A stretch of DNA of 64,000 bases from contig BSBN01001361.1 of NCBI GenBank assembly GCA_027924645.1, positions 310,001 through 374,000 of the forward strand, in the 5' to 3' direction. Below, in pieces: positions 21,458 to 36,270 of the stretch. Within the stretch, counting starts at the first letter, position 1. The number at the start of each line of letters is the position of its first letter. The position numbers were made by a program, and so were the translations under genes. Below the pieces are notes generated by a model. That model was not told where the DNA came from. It searched no databases and saw nothing but the letters and a program-made list of their open reading frames with translations. The stretch comes from Cunninghamia lanceolata. Taxonomy: Eukaryota; Streptophyta; Pinopsida; Cupressales; Cupressaceae.

Positions 21458-24400
21458 CTTCCTGCATAGAAGAAAGAAGGATGAACCAGGCCAAAACTAA
21501 TCGCATGGCTGTATTCGTGATCCTGAGATAGATCAAATATTGTTTAGGTTTATTTTTGCATATCCCATAAGGGACAGATAAATTGTAGATTGAGTTTGAA
21601 CTTTGAGATGTATTAGGTCAACATTATTCAAAATTCAAGTACACAAAAAAATAACATTTATATGTTAATCATTACATTTAGACAAACATGTCAAAGTGGG
21701 TAAAAACAAAATATAAAAGTGTCAAATATACACTTTTAACAATTACACTCACAAACCCTGTGTTTTAAAATATTAATCAGTTGACAAAAATAAGTAATTG
21801 AACAATTGCATAGGTGAAAGGTATGTTTGTTGTGGAAAACAATAAGCTTGATCAAACTTTATTTGGAAGTAGTTATTACTAGAACATGTACCATGCACCA
21901 GCAACAAATTACATGTTAAATAATATGTTAGAGATTACAAAACAATGATTTAATTGCAAGATATGTTATTTTATCTGCCAGTTTTATTTATATAGAATAA
22001 AATCTATAAATAGGTGCATTAGAATAAAAAAATAATAATCGTTGGATTTTTTTTTAGTTCAATTTTTTTCTATAAGTTATATGCAAAATGATCACAAATA
22101 AAAGTGGATATCTATTATTTAATTTGCAACTAATATAAGATATGCATGGTAAATACGGTTTTTCAATATCATGTCCTGATGGATTTTCTAGGATCCATGT
22201 TTGGATTGTATATATTTTCTCATTGATTTGTAAAAGTTGAAGTATATACATTAGAGAAGTGATCGATATTTGTAGCGAACCTTTCATTTTTCCTTATTAC
22301 TGTATTCTAGAAGTCGATATTTTAGATTTTTGATGTTTATATGTTTGCCCGCCATCCTTACTCGTATGGACGTGTTGTGTTGCACTTGGGTCTTTCTTGT
22401 TTAATCTCTTCTTCACCCAACACATTTGTAGTTGTGTGGCAATGTTGTGAATTCTATTAAGGTTCAAAGAGTAAAAAATCATAGAGTATCCACTTAGTCA
22501 CCTCGATTGGATTGTATCTAGTTTAGCTCTAGTTGGAATTCTAGTTGCACTTGGTTGTTAGTCATACTTCAGTTGCACATTTGATAAGAAATCAATTATA
22601 CATATAGTGGAAATACAATCATTATCCTATTGTGGTGATGTAACATAGATGCTGAAAAACACAATAGGACATTTTTCGAAAGCATGATACTAATATTGAA
22701 AATTGAGTACTATAACTTTATGGTAAGGCTCTATAGTATAAGCTTAGAAGTAAACTCTTTCACAAATGAAATGCCATAGATATACTAGTTTATGGCAACT
22801 TTTCCATGTAAGTCTCTAGTAGTTTGTAACTTATAAGCAAATTTTACAAAGGAATAAATTCAAAAAATGTACTTATAGATTAAAAACCTATGGAATAGAA
22901 ATATACAAATATCAGGGAAGAAAGGCTAGCAATGTATTTAAAAGATGAATGAATAAGTTACTTGTGTTGTAACTTATGGTAGGTGGTGATTTGATGGGTG
23001 CACCAGGCCCTTATAATAGAAGGTAGTTCAAAAATAATAGATTGGAAAAGTGACCAAAGAAAAAATATATATATCTAAATTATTTGATAATTGATTTGTG
23101 CCTTGACCGTGTAATTAATATTTATAGTAAGTAAACAAACATAAAGTCCAATACAGATGTTACAATACTCGAAGAAAATATAATTATAGAGATTTGCAAC
23201 TAAAGTAGGAATCAACTTAAAATAAAATTATTATTTAAGATGTGAAGTTCAAAGTGAACTTATCTAATACATAATTTTTTTTTAAAAAGAGACAAATAAG
23301 AAAATTGACAGGTAAATTTGGAAATGTTTTATTTAGTCTTAAAATTCTTGGTAAATTTTAGCTTTGGACCATTCATGATGGTGGGTTGGAGCCTAGACAC
23401 TGGCATACTTTAATCACTATAAAGGTTAATGGTAGTGGGATAAGGACTGACTGAATTACAATAAAAAAAAGGACAATTTAAATAAAAATATATTATATAT
23501 TTATTACATATTTAAAGCACTTAAATTTATTCGTATTTACTGAAAATAGTATTTTAAAGAAATTATTTATAAGGTGTTCTTTTTATGAGAAAATGTTTTG
23601 TAATTAAAAAAATTACAAAATGTATTTTTCACTTGTAATATAGATTACATACATTTTTCTATAAAATTTAAAATTAAGAATTCGTGTTCATTTTTTTAAT
23701 AATTGACTATATCCCCACAAAAATGGAATTGTATAGAATGGGCCAATTCAATTAAAATTGAGAAATCATAAATCAAAATGATTTAAAGAGAAAAAATACT
23801 TTACATCTATGGAAAATAACACAAGTATTCTAATGACATAAAGACAAAAAGAATATATTAAAACAACAATTAATTAGAAAGCAGGTTTTTCTAGCCTTAA
23901 GAAGACTCATGTCACATTGATTGGACAAAAAATCAAGAAAATCCTAATGGATTAAAAATAGACAATCAACAAGAGAGGAGGAACCCTCCAAACCCCATAG
24001 ATAAGACATAAGGAGTTGTTCCCTTAAAGATTGTACATGGTCTAAGTATCGAAAGTAATGATTAGGTTTATGTTAGAAAACTAGACCAACATGAAAACCA
24101 TTTGAAAATACAAATAATTTAAGTTAGCTATGAGCGAATAAATAGGAAGAACGCCACAAGAACCTCCATACCATCAAGAAGCACACCAATAGGTGATATC
24201 ACATAGTTTTCATTTGTTCTCTTATGCTTTCTAGCTTTCTATCTTCTCATTATTTTGTATCATATTGAGATAATACAGTACAGCTGTCATCACCTTCATA
24301 ACACTCTTGTTATCACCCTCTCAAATTATTTGAGGAGGGCTTGCATACATTTGTTGTATTGGAACCAATAGAAAGAGAGGAACAATACTTGCACAAACTA

Positions 24401-24497
24401 TGACCAGTAATAAGCTGAAAATTTGTATACTTGCATCTCATAAATGAGACAAACAATTTAGGGGTTTCAAATTGAAACACAGTAAATTCTCATCAAA

Positions 24498-25327
24498 TCA
24501 CTCACGCAATGAACAAGACACCTGAATTCAGAAAGAAGAACCCCTGATTGTATTAGAAACTTAAAGGAATCTCTGCATAACAATAATGAATCTGCTAAAA
24601 AAATGAACCACTGCTGCTGAAAACTGTAAAAATGGCTGAGTTACAAGACAATCTCCTTCTCTGCAATATGCAAAGGCAAAAAGCCAAGAACTAAGGAAAA
24701 GAAAAATCATAAGCTTTCTTATTATATAATACAAAATTGTCCCCAAAAAGTGAATGGGCAGTCAACTCTAGCTCAACTAAACTCAAAAATATGCATGAAT
24801 GAGTTTGAAAAGGTAAGTCCAAGTTGATGGGTGAGCACAAGTGAAAAGCCTAAAATTTAGGCCCCAAAACTCCTCCAAGATGAGCAAAAATAGCTTGGAA
24901 CTCCAAGTCTCAAAGTCCTTGACCAAGAAACTACCAAAAATAGTCATGTCAAAAATAGAACTCCAAATATCTCTCCCTGCATGACCCTGCACTTCAATTC
25001 GGCACCCCTCCTATTTTTGTGTACCTCGAAAGACTTCTGATCAGGTCCGTAATGGTATTTTTGGGAAAATATCAAATTTTTTTTTTTTTATTCGATATTT
25101 TGTACATCTTAGTAAATTGCATTTTCAGAGGCCTTCGGAGCGAAATCAGGAAAATCCACCTCGAGGCAATAGTTGGCATTAGCCGTAGCAACCTGCAACT
25201 TGAACTACACAATTGGTTTATCTTTCTAACGAGTTGGAAAACTTTGAATTCTGATAAAGCGGCGAGGAGTTATGACCATGCCAAAAGTTTTTTTTTTTTG
25301 GACTTATGGTCTTTAGGTACCTGTATC
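24498..25327 (-). mobile_element. Possible LTR-like retroelement remnant, copy 3
   Basis: Equivalent of 950-1780, with the A3T13 tract and T12 run of copy 2. No domain recognised. Confidence 0.25.
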
Positions 25328-27472
25328 TGCATAGTGAACAAACATGTTAGATAAAATGTAGAGGCCGAAGCCTCTCTATTCTGATCTGATGTTCTCTTCC
25401 TTGCTACTTCATTTGAAGTCACTTGCTTCATAAAAGCATTAGAAAACAACTCTTACAGCCCACCCTAATTGGACTACCAAGCACATTTTTGTAACAGTTA
25501 AAATGAGAACTAAATTAAAAAAAATGAAAATGTTGTATAGCTAGGGCTTGACTATTGATAACCTAATGATATTCATGAATACAGCTACTAGACCTAAAAT
25601 TAAGTAGATAAGAAATGCTAGGTTGCACATACACCCAATATATGAGACACGGTTGTATTACTAAAGATGAGTCCTCTTACATATGTCTACTTCATATGCA
25701 ATCTAGATCTACACATGTCTAACCCTCTATATGTTTTATCAAACATCAACTGTTAGATAATTTAGCATGAGTTATAACAATGAGTTATAAATGCGGACAC
25801 GATTTGTAGGTGCGTAAACCTTTGAATATCAAATTTGCGTTTGATCTCACTTAATATAATTAGAAAAAATAATAGAATTTGATTCTACACATAAGAAAGG
25901 TTAGAAATAACTAGTTAATTTGAAATGAAAAGATTTTAATAGTGATTTAAGTGTGGTCATGGATGCACAAGTAATAGAAAGTTAGTGCCTTGATTATTTC
26001 AACAACTTGGTTAAACCTTAGGCATCATATACAAATGCATGTGCAAGACAAAATCTAAGAACTAGAGATGCATTCATAAACCATAAGTTGGACTTTATGA
26101 TTAGCCAGAGGTATTTCTTTATGTAACAAGAAGCATACATAATAATGTATACTTTAATAATCTATAATTCAACAAGATGGACCCATATATTGTCATATCC
26201 CATTTTTAATCACCTATTTTAGACATATTACTATGATTGATTAGTTTCTCAGGGTGAGAAAAAAAATATTTTAAATGATGTGCAATGTTTTTAAAATGAA
26301 TTGTTTTAGAATCATTATTCACTATCTCAAATTATTTGAATTATTAGACTAACCACCATCATACTATTCCTAGGTGGATGTAGGATATAGTTTCCCTCTA
26401 ACAAGTTGAGGGAGAGTATCATTCGAGAGAGGATGATAGATGGCAACGGTAAGGCAGATGAACTAAACAAGAGAACTCTCACACATGATGTTTTTTTGCA
26501 GTAGAATAATTGGTAATGTTACGTCAATTGTTGGCAGAATCATTATTCAACATATTTCTGCATTAGTCATGTGTCGTCAAGGTTGTTTGACATCCTTCTA
26601 GATAAGCTGTGCACTGTCGGTATTAGTTAACACGTTTTTCCGCATTTGTTCGTTATGTAGTAAAGTGGCTTGATTCTTAGTAGAGTTGAGATCTCTGTCT
26701 TTGTAGTCATTTAAGCTATAGCACGTGATATATTGTGTTATTAAGTCTATAATTACATCACGTTCATCTTGGTCCCCTTGGATAGGTGAAGTTGTCTTGA
26801 ATATTATATTTTATCAAAATGGTAAGGATGATAAATATTAATACTGTCGCTATAGCAAGTTTGAGGGGACTATTGCATCTCACTTCTCATTAATGCATGA
26901 GTAAGTGGAAGAGTTTATGTTAAAAAATGGAAAAATCAATTATTAAGTAATGAAGCATAGAGGAGTAAAACTACAGTTGGGACAACCATAGTGGCTAACC
27001 ACTACCTGTTTCTTGGAGGAAATTACTCCCCTTTTCCAATAGATCTAGGAGTGGAGTTGAAGGAGTTTAATGAAATGAGATTTGCTGGCAATGAGGAGAA
27101 ATGGTGGACTCATTAGGGGGCATTTTTCTGTCTAATCCAGCATAGTGGAGTATTGGAAATAGAGTTAAATTAGGCATTGAATGAGAATGGAGGAGTCTTC
27201 CTTTGCTGGCACACCCCTAGGAGGAAGTGGCATCTTATTAGACATATGATTCTCTCCAAATAGGAGATAGAGCTAGCGAGCATCAGAAGGAACTCTGCTG
27301 TAATAGTTACAGTCATGCCAACACATTTTTAGCATCATTTGCCCGTAATTACTCAAACTTACTGTCTCATAACAGCAATTCAAGTTTTTGGAAAGGAGCA
27401 CCACTAACAATTTACGACGTCTCCGTTAGGTCACGTCACTTGCAAAAAATTTGGAATAATGTGTCAAAATAT

Positions 27473-28458
27473 CAATTGTTTGGCCTAAATTGTCGAATGT
27501 GTTTGCACTCGTTCTCAAAAAGCATGAGGTTTCTAGGTATTACGCATGTGGCAGTAGTGACAGAGAAAATCATTCACAATTTTACCATCATGGATATTGA
27601 TGGGAGTGGGGTTTCTCAAGGTTCTCTTGGCTATTAATGTCCCTTCTAGATGTGGTTTAACTAGCTCTAATTATACAGAGCTATCACATCTCTAAGAGAA
27701 GTACAAAACCCAATGTATAAGACCATGTATCTCTACATCTCGAACATTTCAAATGATCAGCCATTGGATGGATGGCTATCTTTTCTTATTAGGAATACTG
27801 TAATCACACGGAGATTGGTTCGTAAGCGTAGCAAATTGTGGATTTTTTTAACGTGGGGTATGAGATTAGGAAGAGATGCAACCAAGAGACTAATAAGGGA
27901 GATAGAGAGAATAATGTTTAAAAGATGAAAGATGCTGGCATGGTTGAGGAATCAACTCAATTGTTTGGCCACTCATTTTCCCTTAAATTGTCGAATGCGT
28001 TTGCACTCGTTCTCAAAAAGCATGAGGTTTCTAGGTATTACGTATGTGGCAGTAGTGGTAGAGAAAATCATTCGCAATTTTACCATCATGGATATTGATG
28101 GGAGTGAGGTTTCTCAAGGTTCTCTTGGCTAATAATGTTGCTTCTAGATGTTGTTTAACTAGCTCTAATTATACAGAGTTATCACATCTCTAAGAGAAGT
28201 ACAAAACCCAAGGTATAAGACCATGTATCTCTACGTCTTGAACATTTCAAATGATCAGCTATTGGATGGATGGCTGTCTTTTAGTATTAGGAATATTGTA
28301 ATCACATGGAGATTGGTTCGTAAGTGTAGAAAATTGTGGAATTTTTTAACGTGGGGTATGAGATTAGGAAGGGACGCAACCAAGAGAGTAATAAGGGAGA
28401 TAGAGAGAATAATTTTTAAAAGATGAAAGATGCTGGCATGGTTGAGGAATCAACTCAA
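27473..28458 (+). repeat. Internal tandem duplication, copy 3
   Basis: Subrepeats 27473-27957 and 27958-28458. The first subrepeat carries C at 27545 (shared with copies 4-6), a private C at 27642 and a private A near 27874. Confidence 0.85.
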
Positions 28459-29786
28459 CAATAGTTGACCCATTTGCATGTAAGTTCTGACAACCATTTC
28501 TAAAAAGAAACTACACCATGATTATCTTGCAAAATAATGCATGCTATAAGACAGTACTTGGATATCACATTAATCTCACACACTCAAGGTCCGCAGTTCA
28601 AAAATGGGATCAGACAAATCATATGACCTACTTTTGATGCTAGAGGGACTCGTATTTACAATTTATTTTAAGTATCTATTTGTTTACGAGGATTAATAGG
28701 AGGCTGCAACCTTCTCAATCCTGAGTCATAATATCATTTTTGACAAACAGTTCTCATGCCTTTTTAGTGCATCCACAATTTATATACATATTTTATGCTC
28801 ATAGGTCGCAATAGAGAATGTGGTTTCTGGAAATATGCTTGCATGTTTCATTTGTTTGAAAATTTCATACAAACATTCGACAAATCTATTTTATAGATAT
28901 CCTACAAACATTGCTTCATTTTCTGGGTCAAATCAAATTTGTATTAGAAATCCACGTCTCTATTTTTTCTACCAGACCCTCCAGACAGCTGAGGTGGTGG
29001 AATTTTTCTTTGACTGATATAAATGGTTCAGGTTTTAGCCGAACAACTCTTCGATTTTTATCCTAGGAGACAAGTTATTTAGTGGACATTAAATATTTAT
29101 CTATAACCTTTCAAAATAAGTTGTGCAATGTTCAATACCTTTGTTTCGTTTAGTTTGACATCATTTTAATTTATAGAGATGACCCATTCATGAGTAAGAT
29201 CAAGAAATAGTAAGGGGTTTGGCAATAAATGGGTATTACTAATTCAAACCTCTTACGACCTTGACACGGGGCGAGATTGAATTACTAACGGATGCATGTC
29301 TTACTCTTACTGTGAGTGTTAGCTTTAGGCTCGTCAAGTAATCTTTAAGGTGTCCTCCTTATTTTATTCATTATGCACTCACTGCATGATCCTCCTATCT
29401 CCCATGCAAATGCCTAAGATTCATCCTAAATTAAAAAACGTTTAACTACGTATTTATGCACTAGAGAAAATTTTCATGGCGATTTTTCATCAATTGGCAT
29501 TTTTTTGACCTTCAAGGGGTTCAAAATGGTGAATATCACTAATTTTGGAAGCATATTATTTCACGCAAATTTGATTGCATTTTTGTGCACGTAGCTTCAG
29601 ATCACCCACAAATCGATATTTTGATATTCGACAATAGCACTGTATTTCCATACTGTTTATTCCGATTTGGTGTTGATATATAGAGGAAACTTTTAATTCA
29701 GGTCCAATCACTTGTCAGGTGAATTTTCATTTTTCAAATTTACGTTTCAATCACCTACCTGTTTAAATTAAGTACGAGTAAATGGT

Positions 29787-30790
29787 GGTGTGATTGCTTT
29801 ATGGCTTCATGGATCTAAGAGTGAGCATCCAAGTGCGCTCCACACACAGAATGAGCATCTGCAACCTATTTCCAGTCGTGGAGTTCAGCCACATGAAGCT
29901 GAGCATCCAAGTCGAAAGGTTGTGCCCCAAAGGTAGTGATAGCTTTGTAGAGATTCAAAGTGGTGGCTTTGTATGAACAATGGTAGAAACAAGCTAGTTG
30001 GTGTTGATAAATGTGGAGAAAATGGGAAGTACGAATGATGGAATTATTCCATCAGGCTACCCATCATGTCTAATGCATGGGATGCGATTTTGAATTCCAA
30101 ACACATTGAATAGAGGTTGACGTGGCCTTGTGATTAAGCAGTAACACGTTTAGAAAAAATGAGCCTTCATGGCCTTGGGTTTGGCAAGTTGTCATTCAAT
30201 ATGAGACCATATTGAAAAGCGGTTTGAAAGGACAATGTTTGACAAAGGCTTCAGTGACACGGAATAATAGCTATCAAAGGAAAACAGATTGAGATGAGAA
30301 CACGGATCGATCCGAACACTTGAGTACCCTATCAGACCCTTCTAGGAGATTACTCCATGTGTACCATGTTGTATGATCTTGGCTGCATTTCATATTGTGA
30401 TGAAAAAAATCCTTTATTGTGTATAAAAAATCAAGCCTCTCTTTCGCTAGCTTTCCATCGCATAGGCAATGCTCCACAATTATCACAGGCTATTTCAATC
30501 ATATTAAAGTCTCTGGAAAAAACTCAAGTGGCGGCAGAAATTGAATTTGCACTCCATTTCCAAAGAGTAGATCTCTCAACAACATCATTCAAGGCATAAA
30601 CGTTAATAACTCCAGAGGAATTATTATTAATTTTGAAAAGAGTCCATAATGCCTGATTAACAAGGTCACATTCTTGGTCAGCTAAGTGTTGATGCCACAT
30701 AGGAAAGATGAAGGTGACAATACCACTCCGACCTGTTTCATAGATGCTACATGAAAAATGACTTCAAGGCCCAATAATACAGTAAGCTGC
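29787..30790 (-). pseudogene. Broken LINE-type endonuclease remnant, copy 3
   Basis: Same disabling stops and frame shift as copy 1; A-type at the promoter-block site inside it. Confidence 0.7.
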
Positions 30791-31019
30791 AAAAAAAAAG
30801 CAAAAAACAGGTAAATTTTAACCTCTTGTAAATAGAGAATATTCAAACATAAAAACTGACCTCGAGCATCTTGAATGCAATACTTTCATGGGAAGTCCGT
30901 CAAACCTCGAACATTCTAGGAGACACAATTCATAAACCCATGAATCCTCACAAAAGTCATCTACGGTTTTACTCGTGTAAAGCAACATTCATTAAAATAA
31001 TCGACACCTTAACCACGTT

Positions 31020-31203
31020 GATTTTAAACGTGACCTGGTTTTCGGAAATTTTATTCAACCAGAAGAAGCACCGCGTTTGGCTTTAAGTAATGCAGCCGAA
31101 TCTGTAAATGCCGCATTTACAGAGTCGGCTGCATTACTCAACGCCAGACGCGGTGTTTTTCTGGCTGAATAAAATTTCCGAAAACCAGGTCACGTTTAAA
31201 ATC
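31020..31203. repeat. Long foldback upstream of PR-1, copy 3 (A-type)
   Basis: Arms 31020-31111 and 31113-31203, with the same six mismatches and one gap as copy 1. Confidence 0.9.
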
Positions 31204-31268
31204 ACAGAACTTGTGAGCAAAGCGACGCTCTCACAAAGAAGTCAGAAATCTCTAATTTACCTTAAACC

Positions 31269-31300
31269 TATAATTTTATCATTTTGTGCCTGTATTTAAG
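31269..31300 (+). promoter_or_regulatory. TATA-like core promoter of PR-1, copy 3
   Basis: Both TATA-like words are unchanged, 186 and 162 bp before the ATG. Confidence 0.4.
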
Positions 31301-31454
31301 AAGACAGTCGTTGCAGAGCATTGTCATAACTCAATCTTATCGATTGTTAGTCTTGATAGAATTACATCTCAATCTCACTTAAAAATCAATTATCTGTTGT
31401 TATCAATTGTTAGCAGTTGTAAAACTTGTGAGATTACAAGTTATAGTGTGAAGG

Positions 31455-31952
31455 ATGAGTCCATTTTTCCAGCTAGTCCTGCTCCTGTTGGTGCCGGTGG
31501 TGGGGTTATTAAGCCGTGTAGAGGGCTTGACCAACTCGGAGGCCGTTGCTGAATTCCTTGATCCGCAGAACGAGGCCAGAAAAGCCGTTGGAGCTCCCCC
31601 GCTTATATGGAACAGGACGGTTGCCGCTTATGCATACAATTATGCGACAGTGAGAAGAAATGACTGCTTACTTCAACATTCGCAAGGATCGCCCTACGGT
31701 GAAAATATATTCTGGGGCAGCGGCCCACATTGGACACGTCGACAGGCAGTGGATGCTTGGATTGCTCAAGAGAAGTGGTATGTCCATGACAGTAACACTT
31801 GCACAGGCCCAGACTGCACACACTATACTCAGATTGTGTGGGCGACAACCACAAGTGTTGGGTGTTCTCTTATAAAATGTAAGAACAGGGATACATGGGT
31901 CATATGCAGCTACGACCCCCCGGGCAACTATGTTGGCGATAGGCCCTATTGA
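31455..31952 (+). CDS. PR1: Pathogenesis-related protein 1, copy 3, Asn27 form
   Basis: Intact 165-codon gene whose protein is identical to copies 1 and 5 (Asn27). It follows the same upstream order of LINE remnant, foldback and TATA-like words, so its regulation should match copy 1 unless chromatin position in the array matters. No frame-disrupting change is present. Confidence 0.95.
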   Translation: MSPFFQLVLLLLVPVVGLLSRVEGLTNSEAVAEFLDPQNEARKAVGAPPLIWNRTVAAYAYNYATVRRNDCLLQHSQGSPYGENIFWGSGPHWTRRQAVDAWIAQEKWYVHDSNTCTGPDCTHYTQIVWATTTSVGCSLIKCKNRDTWVICSYDPPGNYVGDRPY

Positions 31953-32800
31953 TGGGCTCAGTATAGCCAGCATATATTTTGCAGTTGAGAAGTGGCAAAT
32001 ATTATTCTTTGTTTTAGTATAGTAATAGAAAAACGGTGCTGTCATTAGCCATCTTTGTTGGTGACAAAGCGATGGTATTCATAGCACATTGAAGTCTCAT
32101 TGGGTTTATCTTTGTATGTCAGTAAACCAAATTTGAGTCCAAACTTAGATTTCCACTACGATTGAATCATGGTACCAGGCCTGCAATTTGAGAGACGGTC
32201 GTCGCATATTTATTTGAGTTTTGTAAGTTAACGGTTGAAAAATTAAACTGAATGCAGACTTCGTTAGGCTGAGATTTCCCTAACCAAATTCAACTTCTTA
32301 ACTCTGCATTTGGCTTAATTCTTTTAAATAAATGGCAACTTTAACTGGAATTATAATAATCTTTTAACTGGAATTATTATTCTTTTAAATTGCAGTGACT
32401 TCGAAAATGTCAATCTCTTCACTTCTTGAGGAAACACTTTTTCTGAACTCTTTCTAAAGAAAACTTGACGCTACAAATTTCCCTAAACCGTAAGTCGAAA
32501 AGCAGTTATGAGACGTAGCAGTCATGAAATTTTGTTTAAGAAAAGCTTCTTTCATTAAAAACAAAATTGATTTTAAAGAAGTATATGATCACATTCAATA
32601 ACCTTTTGTTTGGAGTAACAATCAGAGTTTGCTCATCCGGTTTAGTCTAATGAGCAGAGTTTAATAGTTCAACCTCTTTAAAAATACTAGTTAAATATAG
32701 CTATAAAAAATTGTGGGTATCCCCTTTTAGACTATTATTCAATCTACAGGCTCTAATTCTTAATTAAGGATTATTCTTTGTAAAAATTTTAAACTCTGAG

Positions 32801-33230
32801 TTATTGAATGGTGTATTTACAGACTACACTTTTTCTTCCCTTTTTGAGAGAGACAAATGCAGTGTTTAAAGCCATTAAGCGTTGACTTGTTTTATTCCCT
32901 CGACTTTTGTTTAGGCATTTAGTTATAAAAAATGATGGAGTGCCCAGAGCCCGTGGGGGGCCTGGAGCCATGTCCAGAGCATGGTGACGTGGAAAGTGAA
33001 CTACGTTAAACACCTCTTTAGCCTTGTCCGCAAGGCCTTCGGGAAGTTGAAAGAGATGGCCATTAAGAGGTCGGTCGAATGCATTAGCACAATCCACCCT
33101 AAGACCCCTCTGAAGGCCCGTGTAAACACATGCAGCATGATATGAAGATTGCAAAAGATGATGTTTGGAGATACCCTCAATAGGCACTACGCCTTCCTAA
33201 TAATCGTATACTGCCAACGTTGTGCGCCAT
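32801..33230 (-). pseudogene. Coding-like, frame-broken stretch of unknown identity, copy 3
   Basis: Same translation and same frame break as copy 1. Confidence 0.35.
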
Positions 33231-36200
33231 CTTCCTGCATAGAAGAAAGAAGGATGAACCAGGCCAAAACTAATCGCATGGCTGTATTCGTGATCCTGAG
33301 ATAGATCAAATATTGTTTAGGTTTATTTTTGCATATCCCATAAGGGACAGATAAATTGTAGATTGAGTTTGAACTTTGAGATGTATTAGGTCAACATTAT
33401 TCAAAATTCAAGTACACAAAAAAATAACATTTATATGTTAATCATTACATTTAGACAAACATGTCAAAGTGGGTAAAAACAAAATATAAAAGTGTCAAAT
33501 ATACACTTTTAACAATTACACTCACAAACCCTGTGTTTTAAAATATTAATCAGTTGACAAAAATAAGTAATTGAACAATTGCATAGGTGAAAGGTATGTT
33601 TGTTGTGGAAAACAATAAGCTTGATCAAACTTTATTTGGAAGTAGTTATTACTAGAACATGTACCATGCACCAGCAACAAATTACATGTTAAATAATATG
33701 TTAGAGATTACAAAACAATGATTTAATTGCAAGATATGTTATTTTATCTGCCAGTTTTATTTATATAGAATAAAATCTATAAATAGGTGCATTAGAATAA
33801 AAAAATAATAATCGTTGGATTTTTTTTTAGTTCAATTTTTTTCTATAAGTTATATGCAAAATGATCACAAATAAAAGTGGATATCTATTATTTAATTTGC
33901 AACTAATATAAGATATGCATGGTAAATACGGTTTTTCAATATCATGTCCTGATGGATTTTCTAGGATCCATGTTTGGATTGTATATATTTTCTCATTGAT
34001 TTGTAAAAGTTGAAGTATATACATTAGAGAAGTGATCGATATTTGTAGCGAACCTTTCATTTTTCCTTATTACTGTATTCTAGAAGTCGATATTTTAGAT
34101 TTTTGATGTTTATATGTTTGCCCGCCATCCTTACTCGTATGGACGTGTTGTGTTGCACTTGGGTCTTTCTTGTTTAATCTCTTCTTCACCCAACACATTT
34201 GTAGTTGTGTGGCAATGTTGTGAATTCTATTAAGGTTCAAAGAGTAAAAAATCATAGAGTATCCACTTAGTCATCTCGATTGGATTGTATCTAGTTTAGC
34301 TCTAGTTGGAATTCTAGTTGCACTTGGTTGTTAGTCATACTTCAGTTGCACATTTGATAAGAAATCAATTATACATATAGTGGAAATACAATCATTATCC
34401 TATTGTGGTGATGTAACATAGATGCTGAAAAACACAATAGGACATTTTTCGAAAGCATGATACTAATATTGAAAATTGAGTACTATAACTTTATGGTAAG
34501 GCTCTATAGTATAAGCTTAGAAGTAAACTCTTTCACAAATGAAATGCCATAGATATACTAGTTTATGGCAACTTTTCCATGTAAGTCTCTAGTAGTTTGT
34601 AACTTATAAGCAAATTTTACAAAGGAATAAATTCAAAAAATGTACTTATAGATTAAAAACCTATGGAATAGAAATATACAAATATCAGGGAAGAAAGGCT
34701 AGCAATGTATTTAAAAGATGAATGAATAAGTTACTTGTGTTGTAACTTATGGTAGGTGGTGATTTGATGGGTGCACCAGGCCATTATAATAGAAGGTAGT
34801 TCAAAAATAATAGATTGGAAAAGTGACCAAAGAAAAAATATATATATCTAAATTATTTGATAATTGATTTGTGCCTTGACCGTGTAATTAATATTTATAG
34901 TAAGTAAACAAACATAAAGTCCAATACAGATGTTACAATACTCGAAGAAAATATAATTATAGAGATTTGCAACTAAAGTAGGAATCAACTTAAAATAAAA
35001 TTATTATTTAAGATGTGAAGTTCAAAGTGAACTTATCTAATACATAATTTTTTTTTAAAAAGAGACAAATAAGAAAATTGACAGGTAAATTTGGAAATGT
35101 TTTATTTAGTCTTAAAATTCTTGGTAAATTTTAGCTTTGGACCATTCATGATGGTGGGTTGGAGCCTAGACACTGGCATACTTTAATCACTATAAAGGTT
35201 AATGGTAGTGGGATAAGGACTGACTGAATTACAATAAAAAAAAGGACAATTTAAATAAAAATATATTATATATTTATTACATATTTAAAGCACTTAAATT
35301 TATTCGTATTTACTGAAAATAGTATTTTAAAGAAATTATTTATAAGGTGTTCTTTTTATGAGAAAATGTTTTGTAATTAAAAAAATTACAAAATGTATTT
35401 TTCACTTGTAATATAGATTACATACATTTTTCTATAAAATTTAAAATTAAGAATTCGTGTTCATTTTTTTAATAATTGACTATATCCCCACAAAAATGGA
35501 ATTGTATAGAATGGGCCAATTCAATTAAAATTGAGAAATCATAAATCAAAATGATTTAAAGAGAAAAAATACTTTACATCTATGGAAAATAACACAAGTA
35601 TTCTAATGACATAAAGACAAAAAGAATATATTAAAACAACAATTAATTAGAAAGCAGGTTTTTCTAGCCTTAAGAAGACTCATGTCACATTGATTGGACA
35701 AAAAATCAAGAAAATCCTAATGGATTAAAAATAGACAATCAACAAGAGAGGAGGAACCCTCCAAACCCCATAGATAAGACATAAGGAGTTGTTCCCTTAA
35801 AGATTGTACATGGTCTAAGTATCGAAAGTAATGATTAGGTTTATGTTAGAAAACTAGACCAACATGAAAACCATTTGAAAATACAAATAATTTAAGTTAG
35901 CTATGAGCGAATAAATAGGAAGAACGCCACAAGAACCTCCATACCATCAAGAAGCACACCAATAGGTGATATCACATAGTTTTCATTTGTTCTCTTATGC
36001 TTTCTAGCTTTCTATCTTCTCATTATTTTGTATCATATTGAGATAATACAGTACAGCTGTCATCACCTTCATAACACTCTTGTTATCACCCTCTCAAATT
36101 ATTTGAGGAGGGCTTGCATACATTTGTTGTATTGGAACCAATAGAAAGAGAGGAACAATACTTGCACAAACTATGACCAGTAATAAGCTGAAAATTTGTA

Positions 36201-36270
36201 TACTTGCATCTCATAAATGAGACAAACAATTTAGGGGTTTCAAATTGAAACACAGTAAATTCTCATCAAA

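Larger units (their letters stand above)
11775..23548. repeat. Tandem array unit, copy 2 (11774 bp)
   Basis: Same order of elements as copy 1. Offset is +11774 before the homopolymers, +11773 between about 13530 and 19016, and +11774 after the A10 run at 19017-19026. It is B-type in the promoter block: variants at 18843, A10, 19036, 19295, 19460 and 19762. I saw no variant private to this copy, so it is the closest to a consensus. Gene-free blocks: 11775-12723, 13554-15698, 16685-18012, 20180-21027 and 21458-23548; nothing recognisable beyond what is given for copy 1. Confidence 0.97.
23549..35321. repeat. Tandem array unit, copy 3 (11773 bp)
   Basis: A-type in the promoter block. It shares a T at 29500 with copy 5 but an A at 29706 with copy 4, so neighbouring sites support different relationships. 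Private changes seen: C at 27642 (a three-allele site), a G-to-A change in the first internal subrepeat near 27874, and a C-to-A change near 34783. From this copy onward the first subrepeat has C rather than T (27545), and the site equivalent to 10727 has T rather than C. Gene-free blocks: 23549-24497, 25328-27472, 28459-29786, 31953-32800 and 33231-35321. Confidence 0.97.
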